Assembly (NCBI GenBank): GCA_964630905.1
Contig: CAZVWR010000076.1
Location: forward strand, 1-12,345
DNA: 12,345 nucleotides
Direction: 5' to 3'
Origin: JAGOEX01 sp964630905
GTDB lineage: Bacteria; UBP6; UBA1177
The position numbers and the translations under genes were made by a program. The notes under the pieces were generated by a model, which made no database searches, had not been told where the DNA came from, and was given only the letters and a program-made list of their open reading frames with translations. Shown here in pieces: positions 1 to 6,147 of the stretch (within the stretch, counting starts at the first letter, position 1; the number at the start of each line of letters is the position of its first letter).

Positions 1-1
1 G

Positions 2-607
2 GGAGAATTGTTGAGTTTTAGACATTGGATAGCTGTTTCAATGAAGGGCTCTTTCCATAGAGGAAATAAGCTTTATCCAGCACACTATGCTCTTCTTTAT
101 TATACTAAAGGAGATCCTAAGGTATTTAATAAATTGCGTTTGCCAATTGAGATTTGCCGACACTGTGGCGGTGAGATAAAAGATTATGGTGGACATCGAT
201 CAAAAATGAATCCGGAAGGAGTAAATCTTTCAGATATTTGGACAGATACATCGCCCAATCGACATAAAAAATTTAAAGTTCGTCCTGGCGTAAATGAATT
301 AAAAATGATTATACCGGAAAGAGCTATTTTAATGTCAACTGAAGAGGGAGATCTTGTTTTTGATCCCTTTGGAGGAGGAGGGTCTACATTTCAAGCGGCA
401 GAAAAACATCATCGAAACTGGATCGGGACGGAACTGTATGATTCGGAACATATAAAAAAGCGTATCGAAGAAAATTACTCAACCTCCGCTTTAGTGGAGC
501 CGAGGTTTAATTTTAAGGAGTTGTTCAATGAAGATAAGCAAAATGAAGTTTTACGGCGGGTCAAGGGAAAAGGTTTGCCGCTTAGGGCTTTCACACATAT
601 TTCTTGA
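2..607 (+). CDS. Type II DNA methyltransferase, beta class, C-terminal part (5' end outside the window)
   Basis: This is the C-terminal ~200 residues of an S-adenosylmethionine-dependent DNA amino-methyltransferase (N6-adenine or N4-cytosine). The frame is open to the left edge, so the true start lies outside; a TTG at base 8 is only the first possible start codon in view. The SAM-binding motif I is clear (VFDPFGGGGST, near residue 118 counted from base 8), followed by NWIGTEL. With motif I near the C-terminus, the catalytic (D/N/S)PP(Y/F/W) motif should lie upstream, which is the beta-class order. The stretch with CRHCGGEIKDYGG and LSDIWTD lies before motif I, where the target-recognition region is expected. 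Its last 80 bp overlap the downstream endonuclease gene in another frame, the arrangement of a translationally linked restriction-modification pair. It presumably protects the site cut by that partner. Recognition sequence and methylated base cannot be told from the sequence. Confidence 0.88.
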   Translation, partial: GELLSFRHWIAVSMKGSFHRGNKLYPAHYALLYYTKGDPKVFNKLRLPIEICRHCGGEIKDYGGHRSKMNPEGVNLSDIWTDTSPNRHKKFKVRPGVNELKMIIPERAILMSTEEGDLVFDPFGGGGSTFQAAEKHHRNWIGTELYDSEHIKKRIEENYSTSALVEPRFNFKELFNEDKQNEVLRRVKGKGLPLRAFTHIS

Positions 608-1103
608 ATTACAGGAGATACTTATCTCTACGGAAATTCTAGTTTTGGATAAAAAGCAAGCAAATGGAGCTGGTCGTTTAAGAGAGCTTATAGACGAGAA
701 ATTCAAGAGCTATGACGATTGGATTTTGTCAAAGTCCGGAGACATTGATTGGATAAAAAAAATTCGTTACAATCATTCTATCATATCTAGAATAGGAGTG
801 GAAATTCAAGTGTCAGGCAGGAGCGACCTTCTTGCAAGAGACATTGTGCACATAAGAAACAACCTTCAAGACAGTAATATTGATGTTGGAGTTATTGTTG
901 TTGCTTCAGATGAGTTCGAATATTATTTAACCGACCGAATAGCAAATTTCAGCTATGCTGTACGCTATGTTGAGGAAGAGTTGCGAGAGGCACAATCTTA
1001 TCCGATAATTCTGCTCGCTGTTGAACATGATGGTTTTTCAAACACACCGCTTCCCAAGAAAATCACAAACACAGGCAAGCAAAAAGCCGAAAAAGCGGAT
1101 TAA
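528..1103 (+). CDS. BglII-like type II restriction endonuclease
   Basis: A 191-residue protein that I read as the endonuclease partner of the preceding methyltransferase. The start is fixed by AAGGAG at 515-520, seven bases before ATG 528. Family-like features run in order: GRLRELIDEKF (about residues 49-59), an IDW acidic site (D74), then VEIQVS with E92-x-Q94, then RSDLLARD, NIDVGVIVV and, near the end, YPIILLAVEHD. BglII and relatives use an Asp plus Glu-x-Gln metal-binding centre followed by the same order of a conserved basic/Leu segment, a GVxI strand and a late PI.L strand, so E-x-Q replaces the commoner E-x-K. The gap between D74 and E92 is about nine residues longer than in BglII as I recall it. 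The gene overlaps the methyltransferase by 80 bp. The tail is basic (KKITNTGKQKAEK). Family assignment is by motif order and recall; specificity is unknown. Confidence 0.72.
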   Translation: MKISKMKFYGGSREKVCRLGLSHIFLELQEILISTEILVLDKKQANGAGRLRELIDEKFKSYDDWILSKSGDIDWIKKIRYNHSIISRIGVEIQVSGRSDLLARDIVHIRNNLQDSNIDVGVIVVASDEFEYYLTDRIANFSYAVRYVEEELREAQSYPIILLAVEHDGFSNTPLPKKITNTGKQKAEKAD

Positions 1104-1161
1104 TAAAAAAACAAAAATAAATATTCTCATTCATAGATTGAAGTAATATGACAGATTTTTC

Positions 1162-1196
1162 TTGACTCTTGACAAGATCAACATTCTCTTTAATAT
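1162..1196 (+). promoter_or_regulatory. Sigma70-type promoter for the ABC-F gene
   Basis: A perfect -35 TTGACA at 1169-1174 is followed after 16 bases by TAATAT at 1191-1196. A second near-consensus hexamer, TTGACT, sits at 1162-1167. Transcription would start near 1203, giving an untranslated leader of about 90 bases before ATG 1295. This is the best promoter match in the accessory half and separates the ABC-F gene from the R-M operon. Confidence 0.6.
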
Positions 1197-1216
1197 GAAC
1201 AGGGTACCTTGAATTT

Positions 1217-1243
1217 GAGGTGTATGGTCCGATGAGAATCTAA
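1217..1243 (+). promoter_or_regulatory. Possible minimal leader ORF (Met-Arg-Ile) with its own ribosome binding site
   Basis: Inside the ABC-F leader, GAGGTG (1217-1222) lies nine bases before ATG AGA ATC TAA (1232-1243), a three-codon ORF. A second tiny ORF, ATG GTC CGA TGA, starts at 1224 but too close to the same GAGG. Leader peptides with ribosome stalling are known to control several antibiotic-resistance ABC-F genes, so this is noted as a candidate. I see no Rho-independent terminator hairpin between it and the gene, only a T6 run at 1279-1284, so any control would have to act by another mechanism. A chance occurrence is quite possible. Confidence 0.25.
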
Positions 1244-1294
1244 GTTTCAATATTCTTTCTTTTGTTGTTAATGACATCTTTTTTGAGGTAGCTT

Positions 1295-2722
1295 ATGCAA
1301 CTTATAAAAATTTCAGGTCTTTATTTTAAATATCCGGAAAGTGTTGATTTTGTTCTTGAAAATGTGAATTGCGAGGTGGGTCGCGGTGACCGGATCGGAA
1401 TAGTGGGTCATAACGGCGGAGGCAAATCAACTCTGTTAAAGCTGATAAAAGGAATGATTGAGCCATCTGATAATGGACTTTTAATAAACGATGAGTGTTC
1501 TGTCGCCTATCTTCCTCAGGATTATTCAGGTCTTGAAAATGAGATAGGAACTGAAGATGCCGCTTTGATGAGCGGAGGAGAAAAAGTAAAATTTCTCCTT
1601 AGGAAAATGATTCTTGATAATCCTGATCTGATCCTTCTTGATGAGCCGACAAACCACCTTGACATTAAAGGAATTGAATGGCTCGAAAAGTTCATAAACA
1701 GAACTTCATCCGCAGTTATCATCATAAGTCACGACAGATCAATTTTGAATAACTGTGTCGATAAAATCTGGGAAATTGATATGGGCAAATTAACTGTTTT
1801 CAAAGGAAATTACGATACTTATGAGAAGTTAAAATCTGAGGAATCTGTTCGCAGACAGAAAGCTTACAGTGAAAAAAAAGAACAGATAAAACAGCTTGAA
1901 ACGGCTGTCAGAGATAGAAAAACCAGAGCTGAGAAAAATGAAAAATTCAAACCGTCAAGGTCAGTGAAAAAGAATGGAGGACTCTGTCAGTACGATATGG
2001 GAAGCATAAAATCTGTGCGATCTGGAAACTTGATGAAAAGTGCAAAAGCTCTTGACTCAAGGATAGAAAAAGAGCGGGAACTGATGTACGAATTAAAGGA
2101 GAGTATTGCTAAAAAAGCAAAAGTACAAATAAATTCAGGCGGTTCTAAGAACAGATTCATAGTTAAGCTTTTTGATATTTCAAAATCATTCGGTGAAAAG
2201 CAGGTTCTGAGCAGGTTTTCTCTTTCTGTTGAACGAGGTGAAAAGATCGCCCTGACCGGACCTAACGGTTGCGGAAAATCAACACTATTAAAGATCATTG
2301 CTGGTGAAATTTCTCAGGATTCCGGTGAAATTTCAATCTCTCCGTCAATAATAACCGGTTATTTTGCTCAAGGCAGCACCAACCTTCCTTATGAAAGAAC
2401 AATCATTGATTTCCTTGCCGGAGGCAATAGAGAAGTTGAAAACAGGGCGAGACTTTTCCTCGGATGTCTTAATATCAAAGGCGACACAGTATTTAGAAAG
2501 ATCGGCTCACTCAGCGCAGGACAAATAAGTAAAGTTGAAATCGCCTCGTTCATGCTTGGAGAATATGACCTCATAATTCTTGATGAACCGATGTCTCACC
2601 TTGAAACCAACGCAAGAAACGCCCTTGAAGAAGCTCTCCGCAATTTTGAAGGAGCTGCCATCGTTGTCACCCACGACAGAACATTCGCACAGAACTTTGC
2701 AGACAGAATTGTGCAGATGTGA
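1295..2722 (+). CDS. ABC-F ATPase, Arm-less antibiotic-resistance type (Vga/Msr-like layout)
   Basis: A 475-residue soluble protein with two ABC ATPase domains and no membrane segments, as in ABC-F proteins that bind the ribosomal E site. Domain 1: Walker A GHNGGGKST (38-46), Q-loop YLPQD (~73-77), signature MSGGEK (92-97), Walker B LLDEPTNHLD (catalytic E117), switch SHDR (145-148). Domain 2: GPNGCGKST (322-330), signature LSAGQ (406-410), LDEPMSHLE (E431), THDR. Only ~15 residues separate the Q-loop from signature 1, so the Arm of housekeeping ABC-Fs such as EttA is absent; Vga-type resistance proteins share this compactness. The linker (~180-285) is long, charged and coiled-coil-like; in resistance ABC-Fs it reaches toward the peptidyl-transferase centre. 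Domain 2 departs from LSGGE and EPTNHLD but keeps its catalytic Glu. GAGGT at 1285-1289 precedes ATG 1295. The protein ends abruptly at ADRIVQM, and its stop codon touches a 26-bp repeat. ABC-F class is secure; resistance to pleuromutilin, lincosamide, streptogramin or macrolide drugs is inference. Confidence 0.9.
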   Translation: MQLIKISGLYFKYPESVDFVLENVNCEVGRGDRIGIVGHNGGGKSTLLKLIKGMIEPSDNGLLINDECSVAYLPQDYSGLENEIGTEDAALMSGGEKVKFLLRKMILDNPDLILLDEPTNHLDIKGIEWLEKFINRTSSAVIIISHDRSILNNCVDKIWEIDMGKLTVFKGNYDTYEKLKSEESVRRQKAYSEKKEQIKQLETAVRDRKTRAEKNEKFKPSRSVKKNGGLCQYDMGSIKSVRSGNLMKSAKALDSRIEKERELMYELKESIAKKAKVQINSGGSKNRFIVKLFDISKSFGEKQVLSRFSLSVERGEKIALTGPNGCGKSTLLKIIAGEISQDSGEISISPSIITGYFAQGSTNLPYERTIIDFLAGGNREVENRARLFLGCLNIKGDTVFRKIGSLSAGQISKVEIASFMLGEYDLIILDEPMSHLETNARNALEEALRNFEGAAIVVTHDRTFAQNFADRIVQM

Positions 2723-2747
2723 CCTCAACTTGACAAAATCTGATCAC
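2722..2747 (+). repeat. Left copy of a perfect 26-bp direct repeat flanking the ATPase unit
   Basis: Identical over 26 bases to 4184-4209, beginning ACCTCAACTTGACA and ending CTGATCAC. The match stops abruptly on both sides (G/C before, T/A after). The first base is the last base of the ABC-F stop codon, and only one base separates the repeat from the stop codon of the convergent ATPase gene. No internal hairpin beyond TGATCA is seen. Confidence 0.92.
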
Positions 2748-2748
2748 T

Positions 2749-4053
2749 TCAACCTAGCTCTGAATATATCGGGGCAAAAACAATATTTTCAACAAGCTGA
2801 TGTTGGGAGAAAGTTGAAGAAAGGACAAAACCCTTTTTGATTTCAGGGTGTTCTTCAAGAAAGAGACGCATGCTTTTCATCCTTCCTTTTGCTCCGCTTT
2901 TAACTTCAACTGGATAAATTCTGCTGTTTCTGACAAAAACGAAATCTACTTCGGCTGTACTGCTTTTCTTTGATCTGTTCCAGTAGTAAAGCTTGTGATT
3001 TTCCGATCCGCCTGCCGCAAGAAGCTCCTGCCCGACAAACTGTTCTGCGATGGCACCTTTATAGACATTGTTAAGATCTGTGGCAGTTATGCTTTCTTTG
3101 GGGTCAATTCCGCAGACAGACTGCATAAGGCCGATATCAAGAAACAGGGGCTTAAATATCTTTGAACTGCTTTCGGCTCCAAGCGGAAGACCTGAGACGG
3201 AAGATGAATGAATAAGATTTATAAGAAGTGCTTTTTCAAGGATGTTGAGGGATGTTTTTGTTACTTCAATTCTTCTGTCAGGATCAAGATGGGTATATTT
3301 AATCTGAGATCCGACTTTTGAAGGAATAACACGCATAACCTGCTCAAGACTTTCGATGTTCACTTTTGAATTATATTTTGCAAGTGATTGAATATATGAA
3401 TGAATTATGTCATCGTGAACTTCTTTCACCGAGGCGGCAGACCCTGTTTCAATAAATCTTTTTACTGCTTCAGGCATTCCGCCGACAATAAAATAGAGTC
3501 GAAGCTGCTCGATCAATAAGTTGTGAAGAGTTTCCAAAACCGGCTCACTGCTGAATATTGACGGGATTCTCTGTGCGGCAATATCTTTTGAGCAGGCGAT
3601 TAAAAACTCTCTGAATGTCATCGGACGCATCCATTCAAATGTCACTCTTCCGACAGGAAATGAAATATTACTCATTGCAAATTCAAGAAGCGAACCAGCC
3701 GCAATTATGTGGAGCTCCGGCATCTCTTCATAAAAGTATCTTAAGCTCAGCAAAGCTCTTTCACATGCCTGAATTTCATCAAAAAAAAGAAGTGTTTCGC
3801 CTGGAATTATTCTGGAACCGGTATGAATTTCAAGTTCAATGAGAAGTTTTTTCGGATCAAGATCCTTTTCAAAAACAGCATTAAGAGATCTGTCCCTTTC
3901 AAAATCAAGCACTACAACATTTGAAAAGTGTTCAGAACCGAATTCTTTCACTGTATATGTTTTCCCAACCTGCCGTGCCCCTCTGATTATCAGTGGCTTT
4001 CTTGATGATAAATCTTTCCAAGCCATTAATTTCTTTGATATATTCCTTTTCAT
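2749..4053 (-). CDS. AAA-family ATPase with C-terminal DUF4143 (PD-(D/E)xK-like) domain
   Basis: A 434-residue protein of the widespread AAA_14/DUF4143 family, common in multiple copies in anaerobes and archaea and of unknown role. Walker A is GARQVGKT (25-32), followed by VVVLDFERD, Walker B LLFFDEIQ (D92, E93) and the sensor-like IIAAGSLLEF. Later come IVGGMPEAV and the DUF4143 part with LFLDIGLMQ. The C-terminus has the E...D...E-x-K arrangement of a PD-(D/E)xK nuclease fold: E337 in IAEQF, D370 in AEVDF, E383-V-K385 in YPVEVKS. All these residues are present, so the domain may be active, though family members have not generally been shown to cut DNA. ATG 4053 follows GAGGTG four bases away; that site lies in a 5-bp inverted repeat (4059-4076, ACCTC/GAGGT). 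The gene fills the segment between the two 26-bp repeats and opposes its neighbours, consistent with an inserted cargo. A T8 run (3781-3788 on the complement) encodes the Phe-Phe of Walker B. Confidence 0.9.
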   Translation of the reverse strand: MKRNISKKLMAWKDLSSRKPLIIRGARQVGKTYTVKEFGSEHFSNVVVLDFERDRSLNAVFEKDLDPKKLLIELEIHTGSRIIPGETLLFFDEIQACERALLSLRYFYEEMPELHIIAAGSLLEFAMSNISFPVGRVTFEWMRPMTFREFLIACSKDIAAQRIPSIFSSEPVLETLHNLLIEQLRLYFIVGGMPEAVKRFIETGSAASVKEVHDDIIHSYIQSLAKYNSKVNIESLEQVMRVIPSKVGSQIKYTHLDPDRRIEVTKTSLNILEKALLINLIHSSSVSGLPLGAESSSKIFKPLFLDIGLMQSVCGIDPKESITATDLNNVYKGAIAEQFVGQELLAAGGSENHKLYYWNRSKKSSTAEVDFVFVRNSRIYPVEVKSGAKGRMKSMRLFLEEHPEIKKGFVLSSTFSQHQLVENIVFAPIYSELG

Positions 4054-4076
4054 AATTCACCTCGCATTAAAGAGGT

Positions 4077-4160
4077 TTGTAATTTTACAAGGTTATTATT
4101 ACATATTTTTTGTAATTTTACAAGGTTGTTTTTGTGTTGTCACTGTGTTTTTACAAGGTT
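4077..4160 (-). repeat. Three operator-like repeats at exact 33-bp spacing upstream of the ATPase gene
   Basis: An 18-base unit, TTGTAATTTTACAAGGTT, occurs perfectly at 4077-4094 and 4110-4127. A third copy at 4143-4160 matches 15 of 18 bases and is perfect over its last ten. Start-to-start spacing is 33 bp both times. The core is a palindrome, TTGTAA-TT-TTACAA, as expected for a dimeric DNA-binding protein, and the GGTT tail gives every copy the same orientation. The units overlap the ATPase promoter (unit 2 contains the -35 and unit 1 the likely start point), so autorepression is a reasonable inference. Binding as iterons by a mobile-element protein is the alternative. Confidence 0.75.
4095..4123 (-). 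promoter_or_regulatory. Promoter of the AAA ATPase/DUF4143 gene
   Basis: On the minus strand, TTGTAA (complement of 4118-4123) is followed after 17 bases by AATAAT (complement of 4095-4100), matching sigma70 hexamers at 4/6 and 5/6. The predicted start point, near 4088, falls inside operator-like unit 1, leaving a leader of about 35 bases. Both ends of the promoter are therefore covered by the repeated palindrome. Confidence 0.5.
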
Positions 4161-4183
4161 CTTATTGAAAAACTCCTCACTTC

Positions 4184-4209
4184 ACCTCAACTTGACAAAA
4201 TCTGATCAC
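4184..4209 (+). repeat. Right copy of the perfect 26-bp direct repeat
   Basis: Same 26 bases and orientation as 2722-2747, exactly 1,462 bp further on. Removing one copy plus the DNA between would place the ABC-F stop codon directly before the small lipoprotein gene, giving a simple empty-site sequence. It is longer than the target duplications of ordinary insertion sequences, so it looks more like an attachment site or a recombination footprint. No transposase or integrase is encoded between the copies. Confidence 0.92.
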
Positions 4210-4217
4210 AATCATAG
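4192..4217 (+). promoter_or_regulatory. Possible promoter for the small lipoprotein, with its -35 inside the 26-bp repeat
   Basis: The repeat contains a perfect TTGACA (4192-4197). The best -10 candidate after it is CATAGT (4213-4218, 4/6) at a short 15-base spacing. Transcription from here would suit a start at ATG 4242 better than at ATG 4221. The -10 is weak, so this is tentative. Confidence 0.3.
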
Positions 4218-4241
4218 TCTATGTCAGTTATTTTACTTGAA

Positions 4242-4640
4242 ATGAAGAGGTTTCTCCTGAAATATATTTCAGTCTTTATTTTTCTTTTTCTGATAACTTG
4301 TCAGTCAGCTCCGAAAAATGAGGTTTCGATGTATGAAGTGAGCAGTGATATGAAACGCAACGATCAGGCGCGTGCAGAAAAAGAGACGATCCAGTCCGCT
4401 CCGCAGATGAAAAAGAAGGAATATTCTCCTGCGGAAACCGTTTTCATAACAGCTCTTACTTTTGCAAGCATTCCGGCTGCATACATTGAATTTGATTTGA
4501 AACAGAAAAAGCAGAATGAAATCAGCGACTTTTTGTTTTTTCAAGTTGAAAATGATGACATGTTCCTCCTTGAAGGAAAAATCAGAAAAAAAGAAAAAAG
4601 ACCGTTTTTCAAGATAAACCTACCGGGATTGTTGGAATAA
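4242..4640 (+). CDS. Small putative lipoprotein of unknown function
   Basis: A 132-residue protein I do not recognise. Starting at ATG 4242, the N-terminus MKRFLLKYISVFIFLFLITC is a textbook Sec/SPII signal with lipidation at C20 and Gln at +2. An in-frame ATG at 4221 would add seven residues before the basic n-region and is less likely, and neither start has a clear ribosome binding site. The mature part is short and highly charged (KNEVS..., QMKKKEY), with one further apolar stretch (ETVFITALTFASIPAAY) that could be a membrane or packing helix, then a Lys-rich tail ending INLPGLLE. It starts 32 bases after the right 26-bp repeat and is followed by der after a 121-base gap. The inserted ATPase unit may have separated it from an earlier upstream promoter. 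Confidence 0.62.
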   Translation: MKRFLLKYISVFIFLFLITCQSAPKNEVSMYEVSSDMKRNDQARAEKETIQSAPQMKKKEYSPAETVFITALTFASIPAAYIEFDLKQKKQNEISDFLFFQVENDDMFLLEGKIRKKEKRPFFKINLPGLLE

Positions 4641-4684
4641 GTCCGTCACCCCGTTGCCAATCTGTTTTTTGATTGAACTTTTAT

Positions 4685-4712
4685 CTGAAACAGTTTCAGA
4701 GGTTGCTTTTTT
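4685..4712 (+). terminator. Weak candidate terminator after the small lipoprotein gene
   Basis: CTGAAACAGTTTCAG (4685-4699) can fold into a short stem (CTGAA/TTCAG), and a T6 run follows at 4707-4712. The stem is A/T-rich and the T run is seven bases away rather than adjacent, so termination would be inefficient. The rest of the 4641-4761 gap shows no strong promoter; TTGCTT (4703-4708) with TAACTT (4725-4730) is a poor match. Confidence 0.22.
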
Positions 4713-4773
4713 CAATTATTAGTGTAACTTAGGCGGGTAGTAACTTTTGCAGGATTGAAAGGTGGAAAAGAAA

Positions 4774-6147
4774 ATGACAAACAACATGGCAAACAACATA
4801 AATCCGGTTATTGCGATAATCGGTCGTCCGAATGTAGGGAAAAGCACTCTGTTCAACAGAATACTCAGAAAGAACTTTGCAATTATCGACGACATGCCGG
4901 GTGTGACAAGAGACCTGAATTATCAGGACCTTACATATATCGACAAGCCTTTTACGATTATCGACACAGGCGGTTTTCACATTGATGAAGAAGGAATGGA
5001 CGCAATAACAAAAGGGATAAGAGACCAGATAAATGAAGTGCTTGAGACTGTTGACGGAGTGATCCTGCTTTGTGACGCTGAGGCGGGACTTATTGAATCA
5101 GACAGGGAAATATATAATCTCATCAGGAAAAAAGGGATCCGTTCGTGGCTTGCTGTTTCCAAGATCGATTCGGAAAACAGGGAAATGCTCACCGGTGAAT
5201 TTTATGAAACGGGTGCAGATATGGTCTATCCTGTTTCGGGCAAGACCGGTTACGGCGTGAATGACTTTCTTGACGAAATGACAAAAGATTTCTGGACTGA
5301 AAAAGAGATCGAAGAAAAGGCCCCGCCAAGGGAAAAAGAGATAAAGATCGCGATAATAGGCAGACCGAATGTAGGGAAATCGACACTTGTGAACGCGATT
5401 CTCGGCGAAGAGAAAATGCTCGTGAGCCCGATCCCCGGAACGACAATGGACCCGATCGACTCTTTCTGCACATACAAGGATAAAAAACTGAAAATAATTG
5501 ACACAGCCGGAGTCAGAAGAAAGAAAAAGATCGAAATGCTTATGGAAAAGGCGGCGATAGTGAGAGCTTTCAGGGCGATCGACAGGAGCGATGTTGTAAT
5601 TTTCATGATGGACGCAACCGAACTTGCAACTGATCAGGATTTGAGAATTCTAGGGTTAGCCCACGAAAAAGGGAAGGCATCAATAGTTGTAATAAACAAA
5701 TGGGATACAATGGAAAAGGAGACCGGAACATACGAAAAAATAGTGAAAGATCTCCGCGACAGGATAAAATTCACCCCTTACGCCCCTGTCATTTCTATTG
5801 CTGCAATAAACGGAATGAGGGTTAACAAACTGCTTGACAAAGTTCTTGAAATATATGATAACTACTTTAAATCAGTGGAAAAAGAGGCTCTTGAAAACTG
5901 GCTTCAGGTCTGCCTGAGAAGAAATCCCCCTCCAATGACCAGAAAAAATAAACTTATACATTTTAACGGGATAGAAATGGTTGAAGTAGCTCCTCCGACG
6001 GTTGTAATTAAAGTAAGCTCCCCCGAATCGGTCCATTTTTCGTATGACAGATACCTCCTTAACAGATTTTACGAGTCATTTCCATATTATGAAGGTGTTC
6101 CTATAAAGCTTGTCTACAGAAGGGGATTTAAGAAAATTGCTAAATAA
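4774..6147 (+). CDS. der: Ribosome-assembly GTPase Der (EngA)
   Basis: Der is an essential two-GTPase-domain protein that acts in 50S ribosomal subunit maturation in the cytoplasm. Length (457 aa) is normal. GTPase 1 has G1 GRPNVGKST (17-25), switch GVTRD, G3 DTGG and G4 SKID (129-132). GTPase 2 has GRPNVGKST (196-204), GTTMDPID, DTAGVRRK and NKWD (308-311). The C-terminal KH-like domain contains RRNPPPM, APPTVVIKV and YEGVPIKLVYRRG. ATG 4774 is chosen because AGGTGG (4760-4765) lies eight bases upstream; a GTG at 4762 overlaps that site and would add four residues, and ATG 4786 would remove four. Two oddities: G4 of domain 1 has Ser where Asn or Thr is usual, and switch I of domain 2 reads TTMD instead of TTRD. 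The stop codon is overlapped by the start region of the next gene. Confidence 0.97.
   Translation: MTNNMANNINPVIAIIGRPNVGKSTLFNRILRKNFAIIDDMPGVTRDLNYQDLTYIDKPFTIIDTGGFHIDEEGMDAITKGIRDQINEVLETVDGVILLCDAEAGLIESDREIYNLIRKKGIRSWLAVSKIDSENREMLTGEFYETGADMVYPVSGKTGYGVNDFLDEMTKDFWTEKEIEEKAPPREKEIKIAIIGRPNVGKSTLVNAILGEEKMLVSPIPGTTMDPIDSFCTYKDKKLKIIDTAGVRRKKKIEMLMEKAAIVRAFRAIDRSDVVIFMMDATELATDQDLRILGLAHEKGKASIVVINKWDTMEKETGTYEKIVKDLRDRIKFTPYAPVISIAAINGMRVNKLLDKVLEIYDNYFKSVEKEALENWLQVCLRRNPPPMTRKNKLIHFNGIEMVEVAPPTVVIKVSSPESVHFSYDRYLLNRFYESFPYYEGVPIKLVYRRGFKKIAK

Noticed and set aside
1123..1239. ATTCTCAT (1123-1130) and ATGAGAAT (1232-1239) inverted match
   Set aside because: Eight bases at about 100-bp separation in A/T-rich DNA is likely chance; it does not extend on either side and frames no sensible unit.
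3781..3788. A8/T8 run in the ATPase gene as a phase-variation switch
   Set aside because: The gene is in frame and the run simply encodes Phe codons of Walker B. One eight-base tract in an A/T-rich genome is weak evidence for regulated slippage.
2722..4209. Classical insertion sequence
   Set aside because: No transposase is encoded, no terminal inverted repeats were found just inside the direct repeats, and 26 bp is too long for a usual target duplication.
4641..4761. RNA gene or riboswitch before der
   Set aside because: Only short A/T-rich stems are visible and nothing resembles a known structured RNA. No tRNA, rRNA or CRISPR pattern was seen anywhere in the window.
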